Assembly (NCBI GenBank): GCA_049509515.1
Contig: JBEKZV010000001.1
Location: forward strand, 186,001 to 250,000
DNA from: JBEKCP01 sp049509515
GTDB taxonomy: Bacteria > Planctomycetota > Planctomycetia > Pirellulales > Thermoguttaceae
Reading direction: 5' to 3'
Length of the DNA stretch: 64,000 nucleotides
Positions 43,220-51,633 of the stretch are shown piece after piece (the first letter of the stretch is position 1; every line of letters begins with the position of its first letter). The notes beneath the pieces were generated by a model. The model ran no database searches. It had not been told where the DNA came from and was given only the letters and a program-made list of their open reading frames with translations. The position numbers were made by a program, and so were the translations under genes.

Positions 43220-44386
43220 CTATATCGGCTCTCCTGGGATGCGAGTTGAATCGTTTTCTTGCTTGACCTCTTCCAGCCGGAGAATCAGCCTGGCGAGTCT
43301 GCGGGCCACGGCCACTTCGATGTCGTCCGGCACGTTCTGGCCGTTGGTCAGGTAACTCAAGGGGAGCCGGCTGGAGCGGAGCACGGGCAGGATGTTGCCC
43401 AGCCCCCCCGCCTCGTCCAGCTTCGTCAGCACCAGCGCCGTGCTGCCGACCGCGGCGAAACGCTCGGCGGTCTGCTGAAGGACGCGGGCCCCGGTCATGC
43501 TGCTCAGTACCAGGTGTACCTCGTCCGCGCCGGCTTCGCTCAGGAAGGCCCGCAACTCCTGGATCCGCACCTCGTCCTTCGGGCTGCGGCCCGCGGTATC
43601 CAGCAGCACCAGCTCGAGGTTGGCCATACGGGCGACCGCCTCCCGCATTTCCCGCGGCGTGGAGACGACCTGCATCGGCAGGTCGATGATGTCGGCATAG
43701 GTCCGCAACTGCTCGACGGCGGCCACGCGGTACGTGTCGACGGTGATCAGGCCCACGCGGCGCTTCTCTCGCAGGCGGTAGTGGGCGGCCAGCTTGGCGA
43801 TCGTGGTCGTCTTCCCGACGCCGGTCGGGCCGACCAGGGCCGCCAGCCGTCGCCGGCCGGCAACGACCCGGATCGGGCCGGTCACGGCGATTTCCGCCTC
43901 GAGCATGCGGGCGATCTCGGCCTTGGCCAGCGGCAGGTTGTCCAGCTTCACCCCGGGCGACTCGGCCCGCACCCGCTCGACCAGTTCGCGGGCCAACTCC
44001 TCGCCCAGGTCGGAATCCAGCAAGTCGGTGAACAGGCGGAACAGCTCCTCAGGCAGATCCGGCCGGCCGCCGGCGGCCTGGCTCCGCCGGCACAGGCTTT
44101 GCACCATGGCGTGCAGGCGGCTGATCTGGTCTTGGACCTCGTGGGGCACCCCGGGCCGTTCTTCTCGCGGAACGGTCGTCTCCTGCTGCGGCTGCGGCAG
44201 GCGGCTGGGAACGTTCACGCCGCACGAGGCCGTCACTTCGATTTGCCGCCGGCCCGGAAACCAGCCCAACAGCCCCCGCGCGCGGACCTCGCGGGTGTGC
44301 AGCACGGCCGCGTCGGGCCCCAGCTCGCGCCGCACCATCGTCAGCGCCTCGTACATCGTCGCCGCTCGAAAAGTCTTCAGTTCCAT
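43220..44386 (-). CDS. flhF: Flagellar biosynthesis GTPase FlhF
   Basis: An SRP-type GTPase that sets number and place of flagella. The 388-residue protein has the N-terminal 'B' segment (MELKTFRAATMYEALTMVRRELGPDAAVLHTREV), an N domain (about 110-175) and a G domain: ALVGPTGVGKTTTIAKLA (G1, 186-193), DTYRVAAVEQLRTYADI, LLDTAGRSPKD (G3) and LVLTKLDEAG (G4). The upstream 88 bases up to the flhA stop consist of repeats, and no ribosome binding site is visible, so its translation may depend on flhA. Confidence 0.93.
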   Translation of the reverse strand: MELKTFRAATMYEALTMVRRELGPDAAVLHTREVRARGLLGWFPGRRQIEVTASCGVNVPSRLPQPQQETTVPREERPGVPHEVQDQISRLHAMVQSLCRRSQAAGGRPDLPEELFRLFTDLLDSDLGEELARELVERVRAESPGVKLDNLPLAKAEIARMLEAEIAVTGPIRVVAGRRRLAALVGPTGVGKTTTIAKLAAHYRLREKRRVGLITVDTYRVAAVEQLRTYADIIDLPMQVVSTPREMREAVARMANLELVLLDTAGRSPKDEVRIQELRAFLSEAGADEVHLVLSSMTGARVLQQTAERFAAVGSTALVLTKLDEAGGLGNILPVLRSSRLPLSYLTNGQNVPDDIEVAVARRLARLILRLEEVKQENDSTRIPGEPI

Positions 44387-44387
44387 G

Positions 44388-44473
44388 GCAGGGGAGGGGT
44401 TGGGGATTGGGGATTCTGGATTTGAGAGCCGCTTGCGGCTTCGCACTGCGGTTTCGCACTGCGGTTTCGCCTG
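44388..44473. repeat. Heptamer array plus palindrome and 13-mer repeats between flhA and flhF
   Basis: GGGGATT-type heptamers at about 44388-44429, AGCCGCTTGCGGCTTCGCA at 44427-44445 (the reverse of 9501-9519) and a 13-base unit (TTCGCACTGCGGT) repeated to about 44468. The whole gap between flhA and flhF is repeat DNA. Confidence 0.8.
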
Positions 44474-44474
44474 G

Positions 44475-46586
44475 CTACTTCGCATCCGTTATCATGGCCA
44501 CCGATTCGATCTTCGTATCGCGGGTGATCTCGTTGTAGCTGAGCACCGCCAGGTGCGGCAGGTGCGGCAGCGTCATTTGCTTCAGGGCCGCCCGGATCTG
44601 CGGGCTCACCAGCACGACCGGCGGCCGGTTGGCCAGGGTGAGTTTCTCGACCCCCGCCGCCAGCAGCCGGCAGACGGCCTCGACCGCCTGGGGCGGCATC
44701 CGCAGCAGCAGGCCGTGCTCGTTGTGGTCGAACCCGGCCCGCACGCGGTCCTCCAGGGCCGGATCGAGCGTGACGACCAGCAGCCGGTTCTCGGCGTCGC
44801 GGTAGCGGGTGGAGATCGATCGCGCCAGCCGGTGGCGGACGTACTCGGTCAGCAGCACCGGCTCCTTCGCCCGCGGGGCGTAGTCGCCGAGCGTCTCCAG
44901 GATGGCGGCGAGCTGCCGGATGGGCACCCCCTCGCGCAACAGCATTTGCAGGATCTGCTGCACCTCCGAGAGTTTCATCACGCCGGGCACGAGCTCGTCG
45001 ACCACCACCGGGCTTGTGCGCTTCAACTCGTCGACGAGGTGTTTCGCGGCGTCGCGGGTGAGGATCTCGTCGGCGTGGCGGCGGATGGTTTCGGTCAGGT
45101 GCGTGGCGACGACGCTGCCCGGCTCGACCACCGTGTAGCCCTGCATCTCCGCCTGGTCGCGGACCCCGGCGTCGATCCACAGGGCGGGGGAACCGAAGGC
45201 CGGCTCGCGGGTGGCCGTGCCCGGCACACTCCCTCGCGCGTTGCCCGATTCCATCGCCAGGTACTTGCCCGGCAACAGCGAGCCTTCGGCCACCACCATG
45301 TCGGCGATTTTGATGCGGTACTGGTTCTGGTCCAGGCGCATGTTGTCGCGGATGCGGACCTTCGGCAGGATGATGCCGATCTCGGCGGCCACGTTCTGGC
45401 GGACCCGCTGGATCCGCTCCAACAGGTCGCCGCCGCGCCGCGGATCGGCCAGGCGAATCAGCCCCACGCCGATCTCGACCTCCATCGGGTCCACCGCCAG
45501 GTAGTCCTCCACCCGGGACTCGGCAGGCTTGCCGGCATCCACCTTTTTCTTCTCTTCGGCGGCGGTGCGGGCCCGCGTTTGCCGGCGGGTCGTCGCGCCG
45601 GCCAGCCCCAGACAGCCCGAAGCAATCAACACCAGCGGAATCCGCGGAAGATTGGTGAACACCAGCACGCCCAGGAAGCCCCCCGCCACCGCCAGGGCCT
45701 GCGGGCGGGCGAAAAGCTGCTTGAGGAACTCCGCCGGCAGATCGCTGTCCGTGCTGCTGCGGGTCACCAGCAAGCCGGCGGCCAGCGAGATCAGGAACGC
45801 CGGGACCTGCGACACCAGGCCGTCGCCGATCGTCAGCGTGGTGAACAGCGAGGCCGCCTGCCCTAGCGTCATCCCCGCCTCGATCATCCCGATGAACAGC
45901 CCGCCAAGAATATTGATCAGCGTAATAATGATCGCCGCGATGGCGTCGCCGCGGACGAACTTGCTGGCACCGTCCATCGCGCCGAAGAAGTCGGCCTGCT
46001 GGGTGATCTCCTTGCGGCGCCGCTGGGCCTCCCGCTCGTCGATGCTGCCGGCGTTGAGGTCGGCGTCGATGGCCATTTGCCGGCCGGGCATGCCGTCCAA
46101 GGCGAAGCGGGCCGCCACCTCGCTGATCCGCGTGGCCCCCTTCGTGATCACCACGAACTGGATCACCACGATGATGGCAAAAATAATCAGGCCCACCACG
46201 ATCTTGTCCGTCCCGGTGGACCCGCCGGTGACGAACTCGCCGAAGGTCTTGACCACCCCCCCCGCCGCCCACAGCCCGTCTGCCCCGGCCCGCGTCAAAA
46301 CCAGTCGCGTCGTGGCTACGTTCAGCACCAGCCGAAAGAGCGTTGTGGCCAGCAAGAGCGATGGGAAGATGCTGAACTCCAGCGGCGTGCGGACGTAGAT
46401 CGTCGTCAGCAACATGATCACGGCGATCGTGATGTTGCCGGCCAAGAGCACATCCATCAGCGGAGCGGGCAAGGGGACCAGAATTACCAGCACGCTGGCA
46501 ATGATTCCCACCGGCAAGACGAACTCTTGCAGACGGGTCGCCCGCCCAGGCCCGGCCAGGATGGTAGACGCAACACCGGATGACAT
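44475..46586 (-). CDS. flhA: Flagellar type III export gate protein FlhA
   Basis: Inner-membrane export component, 703 residues, with eight predicted membrane helices (about 25-320) and a large cytoplasmic ring-forming domain (about 370-703). Signatures include VVGLIIFAIIVVIQFVVITKGATRISEVAARFALDGMPGRQMAIDADLNAG (FHIPEP motif), SKFVRGDAIAAIII and GLVSQVPAFLISLAAGLLVTRSS. C-terminal segments PLEDRVRAG-like LDPALEDRVRAG and PVVLVSPQIRAALKQM are typical. GGAGG lies five bases ahead of the ATG at 46586. First gene of the cluster. Confidence 0.95.
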   Translation of the reverse strand: MSSGVASTILAGPGRATRLQEFVLPVGIIASVLVILVPLPAPLMDVLLAGNITIAVIMLLTTIYVRTPLEFSIFPSLLLATTLFRLVLNVATTRLVLTRAGADGLWAAGGVVKTFGEFVTGGSTGTDKIVVGLIIFAIIVVIQFVVITKGATRISEVAARFALDGMPGRQMAIDADLNAGSIDEREAQRRRKEITQQADFFGAMDGASKFVRGDAIAAIIITLINILGGLFIGMIEAGMTLGQAASLFTTLTIGDGLVSQVPAFLISLAAGLLVTRSSTDSDLPAEFLKQLFARPQALAVAGGFLGVLVFTNLPRIPLVLIASGCLGLAGATTRRQTRARTAAEEKKKVDAGKPAESRVEDYLAVDPMEVEIGVGLIRLADPRRGGDLLERIQRVRQNVAAEIGIILPKVRIRDNMRLDQNQYRIKIADMVVAEGSLLPGKYLAMESGNARGSVPGTATREPAFGSPALWIDAGVRDQAEMQGYTVVEPGSVVATHLTETIRRHADEILTRDAAKHLVDELKRTSPVVVDELVPGVMKLSEVQQILQMLLREGVPIRQLAAILETLGDYAPRAKEPVLLTEYVRHRLARSISTRYRDAENRLLVVTLDPALEDRVRAGFDHNEHGLLLRMPPQAVEAVCRLLAAGVEKLTLANRPPVVLVSPQIRAALKQMTLPHLPHLAVLSYNEITRDTKIESVAMITDAK

Positions 46587-46856
46587 CCGTGCCTCCGAAG
46601 CCACCGCTGCCAGAGAGCCACCGCTCCCGCACGAGAGGCGGGCAGAGTATCGCAAAGCGTCAGGATTGTCCAGGGCGATTTGCCAGGGGCCCCCCGGCAG
46701 TGGGCAGTGGGCGGCCGGAGTGCCGCGGGGTACCCCCACCGCCCACCCGCCCGCTGCTCTTCCGGTTCTGACGTTGACGGGAGAGACGGAAAACGGGAAG
46801 ATGGGGGCTCGTTTTCTCCTCGGTCCCAGGCTATCGCTCCTGCGAAAGACTGCCTC

Positions 46857-48245
46857 ATGGAACAATTTGCGCCCTGGGAGAAGGGGATAGATCCAATTTG
46901 CCCGAACAGCTCGCCGCGAACCTTAGTCGAGTGCCAAACCATTGCTGGTGCCCCGGCCTTCAGCGGAGGCGCACCTCTTGCTGAGGCCCCGAGCTTCGCT
47001 CAGGCCCCGGCCTTCGCTGGGTTCCCGGCTTCGCACGAACTGGACCTGTCCCCTTTTTCCTCCCTCTCCCCCTTTCCCTCTCGGGCCGAACCTGACTTTC
47101 GGGCAGCAGCATCTCCGGATGCCGCCGGGGTGGCCCCCCCCCAGGCCGGCAAGGCCGATCACCTGGAACATTTCGCCTTCCAGTTCGGCCGCTGCTATGA
47201 CGCCTACCTGGCTGCGGAACCCGGCTGGGAGCCCTTCTGGTCGCGGGAAGGCCGCGGCGTAGTGGCCGTGATTCGCCACGGCCGCCACGTGTTCAGCAGC
47301 GGTGGGCTGCTGGCCCCCGAGGCCCATCAAGCGGACCTGCTGGCCCAACTGGTCGAGGCGGCCGACGCCCGGCGGCAGGTGCTCACCTTCTTCAACATTC
47401 CCGAGGAGCAACTGCCCCTGTTCCGCGACTACGGTTTCCAGGCCACCAAGTGGGGCGAGGAAGCCCTGGTGGACCTGCCCGATTGCACCTGGCGCGGTAA
47501 ACAATACGAATGGCTGCGGCGGCAGTCCAATTACTGCCTGCGGCACGGGCTGGCGGTCGCGGAGTGCCGGCGGCAGGACGTCACGCCCGCCGGCTGGCAG
47601 GCCCTGGCCGCCGAGCTTTCGGAAGTCGCGGCCTTGTTTCTCGACGGCAAGCCGCAGTCGGGCGAGGTGCGATTCATCGAGGCCGGCTTCGATCCGGCGC
47701 GGCTGGGCCGCAAGCGGGTCTTCGTCGCCCGCGCCGACGGCGGCCGAGGTCGCATCGAAGGCTTCCTGGCCTGCAACCCCTGCCAGCGCGGCCGCACCTG
47801 GGTCTTGGAGACGTACCGCCGGCGGCCCGACGCCGTCCGCGGCACCATCCCCTTCCTCATGCACCAGGCGATGCAGGTATTGCGGGCCGAAGGCGTTCAG
47901 CGGGCGTCGCTGTGCCTGATCCCCGGCCTGCGCTGCCGCGAGCCCTTGCCCGGCGACAGCCGCATGGCCCGCTGGGGCCTGGTCGTCGGAACGCAGTATT
48001 TCAACGTGATCTCCGACGCGGCCGGGGCGTATCACTTCAAGAGCCGCTTCCGCCCGCGCTTCGAGAGCCGCTATCTCTGCGTCCGCCCCCGCATGAGCCT
48101 GGCAACGGCCGTGGCCTTCGTGCGGCTGATCGGCGTGCTGCGGCTCGACCTTCGCAAGCTTGGCCGGCAGATCGCCCGCCGCTGGCGGAAGCGGACCAGC
48201 CGCGTCTCGCTCTACACCCCCGAGGCCGAAGCGGCCCGGCGGTGA
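46857..48245 (+). CDS. DUF2156 / phosphatidylglycerol lysyltransferase C-terminal domain protein
   Basis: A GNAT-like tandem domain protein related to the soluble half of MprF, which adds amino acids to lipids using aminoacyl-tRNA. The recognisable part starts near residue 95 (DHLEHFAFQFGRCYDAYLAAEPGWEPFW) and continues through RQVLTFFNIPEEQLPLFRDYGFQATKWGEEALVDL, CTWRGKQYEWLRRQSNYCLRHG and GFLACNPCQRGRTWVLETYRRRPDAVRGTIPFLM, as in LPG_synthase_C. No membrane helices are present, so the flippase half is missing. The first 90 codons are repetitive (APAF/APSF units) and contain a family A half-site at 47040; a GTG at 47130 may be the real start. Confidence 0.75.
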   Translation: MEQFAPWEKGIDPICPNSSPRTLVECQTIAGAPAFSGGAPLAEAPSFAQAPAFAGFPASHELDLSPFSSLSPFPSRAEPDFRAAASPDAAGVAPPQAGKADHLEHFAFQFGRCYDAYLAAEPGWEPFWSREGRGVVAVIRHGRHVFSSGGLLAPEAHQADLLAQLVEAADARRQVLTFFNIPEEQLPLFRDYGFQATKWGEEALVDLPDCTWRGKQYEWLRRQSNYCLRHGLAVAECRRQDVTPAGWQALAAELSEVAALFLDGKPQSGEVRFIEAGFDPARLGRKRVFVARADGGRGRIEGFLACNPCQRGRTWVLETYRRRPDAVRGTIPFLMHQAMQVLRAEGVQRASLCLIPGLRCREPLPGDSRMARWGLVVGTQYFNVISDAAGAYHFKSRFRPRFESRYLCVRPRMSLATAVAFVRLIGVLRLDLRKLGRQIARRWRKRTSRVSLYTPEAEAARR

Positions 48246-48338
48246 GCGGCGGACTGGGAGGCTCCCCCGGTTGCGTTTAGCGGGCGACCACGCTTCGCGC
48301 GGTGCCTTGCCCGCCGGGGCCTGGATCCGGCCCTAAGA

Positions 48339-48368
48339 TTGCCATAGCCTGCGCGCTGCCGGTATACT
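48339..48368 (+). promoter_or_regulatory. Sigma70-type promoter for the 48521 gene
   Basis: TTGCCA (48339-48344), an 18-base spacer, and TATACT (48363-48368). The predicted leader to the ATG at 48521 is about 146 bases and contains another family A-like fragment (about 48461-48502). Confidence 0.5.
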
Positions 48369-48520
48369 ATGGGGAGCGGCTGCGAAGCACATGTCGGCCA
48401 GAACACCGCGGGCTGTCGAAGGCACAAGAAGGACCCGCGCGCAGGTGCCAGGCGTGAAGGCGCAAAAGGAAAAAGGCGTCCACCCCTTTTCCCGGCTGTG
48501 TCTCCCCCCGGCCAAACCAG

Positions 48521-49180
48521 ATGAAGCCCTCATCGCGAACCCCCGAAGGCGAGCCGAACCATTGCCCGCTGTGTGGCAACGCGGTGCGAATGGAACCGTC
48601 CCCTGGTTTTCGCGACGCTCCTTGCCCGCACTGTGGGTATCTTCTTCGGTTCCCCTTGGAAAAGAACGAGGAGGCTTCTGCACCACACGGCAGAAAGCGA
48701 TTGCAGAAGTGCTTCGAGCACGCCGGCAGGCAGATGGCCCAGGAGAATTACGACTACGCGACGGAGCTCCTTGCCCAGTGCGTGTTGGGCGATCCGGGCA
48801 ATCTCACCTACGTTCAGAGCTACATCGGCAACCTCCAGAAGAAGTATGGCCAGAACAAGAAGGGGGCCCCATTCGGCCAGTTCAGGGAACGGGGAGCCCG
48901 CGCCGCGCTGAAGAAGGCGAAGAAGGCGCTGTCGATGGGCAATTGGGACGAGGCCATCCGAACTGGGATCGCGCTGCTCAGGGCGAACCCGTGGCACGTG
49001 CCCACACTCACGTCGCTCGCCACCGTGTGCGAGAAGATCGCAGCCGAGGCGGGCGGCCCTTCCCATTCCGGCTACGCCGACTGCGAGTTTTTCTATTTGA
49101 GGTGTGCCCTCGAAACCGCGCCCAAGGACCCGGAGGTATGCAAACAGCTCGCCATCGCCCTGGGCAAGCGTATGCGGTGA
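48521..49180 (+). CDS. Zinc-ribbon protein with TPR-like helices, 219 aa
   Basis: Two CxxC pairs (CPLCGNAVRM and CPHCGYLLRF, about residues 15-43) form a zinc ribbon. The following region is helical: RLQKCFEHAGRQMAQENYDYATELLAQCVLGDPGNLTYVQSYIGNLQ and ALKKAKKALSMGNWDEAIRTGIALLRANPWHVPTL have the spacing of TPR repeats, as does YADCEFFYLRCALETAPKDPEVCKQL. Probably a soluble scaffold. The ribosome binding site is weak. Function unknown. Confidence 0.75.
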   Translation: MKPSSRTPEGEPNHCPLCGNAVRMEPSPGFRDAPCPHCGYLLRFPLEKNEEASAPHGRKRLQKCFEHAGRQMAQENYDYATELLAQCVLGDPGNLTYVQSYIGNLQKKYGQNKKGAPFGQFRERGARAALKKAKKALSMGNWDEAIRTGIALLRANPWHVPTLTSLATVCEKIAAEAGGPSHSGYADCEFFYLRCALETAPKDPEVCKQLAIALGKRMR

Positions 49181-49275
49181 TGGGGCCGTTGCCTTATTGC
49201 GCCTTGCCCTGGTCCACGGACGGTGCGACAACCGTATAACAAGAGCGAGGCATGGTTTTCAGCCGAGAAGACGCG

Positions 49276-49506
49276 ATGTTGAGGAAGAGATTTAGCAAGC
49301 ACGGCAACAGCCTGGCCCTGGTGATCGACCGATCCATCCTGGAACTGCTCGGGATCGACGAAAGGACCACGCTCGAAATCTCGACGGACGGCCGGGCGCT
49401 GGTCGTGGTGCCGGCGCGCGGTACGCGGCGGCGCGAGCGATTCCAGGACGCCCTGGCCGCCTGCAACCAGCAGTACGGCAAGGCGCTCAAACGGGTCGCG
49501 GAGTGA
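49276..49506 (+). CDS. AbrB/MazE-type antitoxin (SpoVT-AbrB fold)
   Basis: A 76-residue DNA-binding protein. MLRKRFSKHGNSLALVIDRSILELLGIDERTTLEISTDGRALVVVP is the swapped-hairpin AbrB fold in the form seen in MazE-like antitoxins. The tail is helical and basic (RRRERFQDALAACNQQYGKALKRV). Start chosen at 49276 by family comparison; an upstream ATG at 49252 has GCGAGG and is possible. No toxin gene follows: the next gene, 16 bases on, is a membrane protease. Confidence 0.75.
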   Translation: MLRKRFSKHGNSLALVIDRSILELLGIDERTTLEISTDGRALVVVPARGTRRRERFQDALAACNQQYGKALKRVAE

Positions 49507-49522
49507 GGCCACGGCGAGAGCC

Positions 49523-50851
49523 ATGCGCACCCCTAAGATTCTGCTGGCCATCCTACTTTTTCTGGCGTGCGGCTCGGCGCAAGCGGCAGCCGGCCCGCCC
49601 GCCCCAGAGCCGCCGACCGTTTCCACCGAGGTCCCCGAGCACGGCAGGGCTGCCGCCGCCGTGGCCGTGCCCGAGCCTTCCCAGAAAGCCCTCGATTATT
49701 ACCGCAGCGGAAACGTCCTGTGGATCGTTTCCCAACTGGTCGCGCTGGCCATCCCCGCGGCGATCCTCTTCACCGGCCTCTCGGCCAAGATCCGCCGCCT
49801 GGCCGGCCGCATCGGCCGCCGGTGGTTCTTCATCGTCGGCGTCTACTTCCTCCTCTATGGCCTGCTGGAATACGTCCTCCGGTTGCCGCTGGCGTTTTAT
49901 GCGGGCTACGTTCGCCCGCACGCCTATGGCCTATCCAACCTGACCTGGCAGAAGTGGTGGGGCGATTCGCTCAAGGGGCTGGCGGTCGCCGCGGTCTTCG
50001 GCGGCCTGCTGGTGTGGATTCCGTACCTCCTCGTCCGCTCCAGCCCGCGCCGCTGGTGGCTCTACACCAGCCTCTGCTCGCTGCCGGTGATGTTCTTCGT
50101 GATGCTCGTCGAGCCCATCTGGATCGCCCCGCTCTTCAACCGTTTCGGGCCGATGCACGACAAGCCGCTGGAGGCGCGGATCCTGGCGTTGGCCCAGCGG
50201 GCGGGCATCGACGGCAGCCACGTCTTCGAGGTGGACAAGAGCACGGACACCAAAACGCTCAACGCCTACGTCACCGGACTGTTGGGCACCCGGCGGATCG
50301 TCCTCTGGGACACCCTGTTGGCGAAGCTCGATGCCGGCGAGGTCCTGTGCGTCATGGGCCACGAGATGGGGCATTACGTGCTGCACCACGTGTTTCTCGG
50401 GATCCTCGCGGGGTTCGCCGGCATCCTGGCCGGGCTTTACCTGGTCTATCGCCTCTCGGGCGGACTACTCGGGCGATTCAAGACGCGACTGGGCTTCGAG
50501 GATCTCTCCGACGTGGCCTCGCTGCCCCTGATCCTCTTGCTCCTGCACCTGGTGGCCTTGCTGCTCATGCCGGCGGGCCTGGCGGTGAGCCGGCACCTGG
50601 AGCACGAGGCCGACCGCTTCGGTCTGGAACTGACCCGGGACAATCACGCGGCGGCCGCGGCGTTCGTCCGCTTGCAGGCCGAGAACCTCGGCAACCCTCG
50701 TCCCGGCCTCCTCTTTATCCTCTGGCGGGCCGACCATCCCCCGTTGGCCCAGCGGATCGAGTTCGCCAACAGTTACCACCCCTGGACGGAAGGCAAGCCG
50801 GGCCGCTACGACCGCCTGTTTCGCGCCCGTTCGCCGGAAGGTCCGCAGTAA
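49523..50851 (+). CDS. M48-family (Ste24/CAAX-like) membrane metalloprotease
   Basis: A 442-residue zinc protease with a signal peptide (1-22) and several membrane helices (about 66-90, 101-128, 150-175, 182-203, 287-310, 330-350). The active site is HEMGH (His280, Glu281, His284), and EHEADRFGLELTRDN downstream gives the third zinc ligand, as in HtpX/Ste24 proteins. LTWQKWWGDSLKGL and EVDKSTDTKTLNAYVTGLLGTRRIVLWDTLL are Ste24-specific. It probably degrades or processes membrane proteins. Confidence 0.9.
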   Translation: MRTPKILLAILLFLACGSAQAAAGPPAPEPPTVSTEVPEHGRAAAAVAVPEPSQKALDYYRSGNVLWIVSQLVALAIPAAILFTGLSAKIRRLAGRIGRRWFFIVGVYFLLYGLLEYVLRLPLAFYAGYVRPHAYGLSNLTWQKWWGDSLKGLAVAAVFGGLLVWIPYLLVRSSPRRWWLYTSLCSLPVMFFVMLVEPIWIAPLFNRFGPMHDKPLEARILALAQRAGIDGSHVFEVDKSTDTKTLNAYVTGLLGTRRIVLWDTLLAKLDAGEVLCVMGHEMGHYVLHHVFLGILAGFAGILAGLYLVYRLSGGLLGRFKTRLGFEDLSDVASLPLILLLLHLVALLLMPAGLAVSRHLEHEADRFGLELTRDNHAAAAAFVRLQAENLGNPRPGLLFILWRADHPPLAQRIEFANSYHPWTEGKPGRYDRLFRARSPEGPQ

Positions 50852-51267
50852 CAGCCCGCCGGCGCGCGGGCGCATCCGGGCGTTGGCTCCCGGCCCCCGC
50901 GCCGTTGTCCTGCTCTCAAAACGCAAACCCAGGCGGGGAACAGGGGATATTCGCTCTCGCGCCGTCGGGCGAGTTGGCCGCCTTGGCGTCTTGAGGCTTG
51001 CTCGTGGCGTGGGACAAGATCAAACGCCGTAGCAATTGCGGTGCGTGCCGCCCTTGCACCTGCCACCCAACCAAGAGGCTCCGGCCACCGGATGTTAGCG
51101 GAGGGGCTGGCCCGATTTCAAGTCCTGCGAGCGGGCGTCCCTGGCAGGCTCGCCCCGTTGGCGGCAGACGGCGGTTCGCCCCCCAAAGTTCCGGGGGCGT
51201 CACGGCAGGTTGACCACTTGTCCCATCTTTGCCGGTGTATGCGCCCCTCCTCTCTGGGAGGCTCTCG
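50852..51267. other. No gene seen between the M48 protease and a small minus-strand gene
   Basis: GC-rich, without a convincing frame, promoter or repeat that matches the other families in the window. It lies downstream of both flanking genes. Confidence 0.4.
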
Positions 51268-51456
51268 CTATTGCGATTCTTTCGGCAGCCCGAGCGTTTC
51301 GCGCACTTCCTTGAGGGAAGACCGTGGCCCAGCGTTGGATCGCTCCGTCAAGAACTCCATTAGCTCCGGCTGTCGGCGGACCATGGCCACCTCCAGCGCC
51401 AGGTCGTCTACCTCGGCCAAGAGGAACTCCCTGCCGTCGGGCGCGCGGAGGATCAC
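51268..51456 (-). CDS. Small antitoxin-like protein, 5' end probably broken
   Basis: Sixty-two residues (ILRAPDGREFLLAEVDDLALEVAMVRRQPELMEFLTERSN...) of a type common as small genes of unknown role. The usable GTG start at 51456 is in mid-pattern: the frame stays open upstream and reads FFDGYLELATGGNV, which looks like the missing N-terminus, while a nearby ATG (about 51510) is in another frame. A one-base insertion or two-base deletion would restore a normal protein. It lies 180 bases beyond the SUMF1 gene on the same strand. Confidence 0.5.
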   Translation of the reverse strand: MILRAPDGREFLLAEVDDLALEVAMVRRQPELMEFLTERSNAGPRSSLKEVRETLGLPKESQ

Positions 51457-51633
51457 GTTTCCGCCGGTGGCCAGTTCAAGGTAACCGTCAAAGAATCGCC
51501 ATCGCTTACGCCCTGGACCTGGGGAACACCTTGGCTTGCCGGTTCGTTCGCTACGCCCGTGCTTGCCCGGCTTCGGCTCGTCTCTCGCCTACGCTGCGGG
51601 CAACGCACCGGCTCCGCTCGCTCGCCTCGCTTG

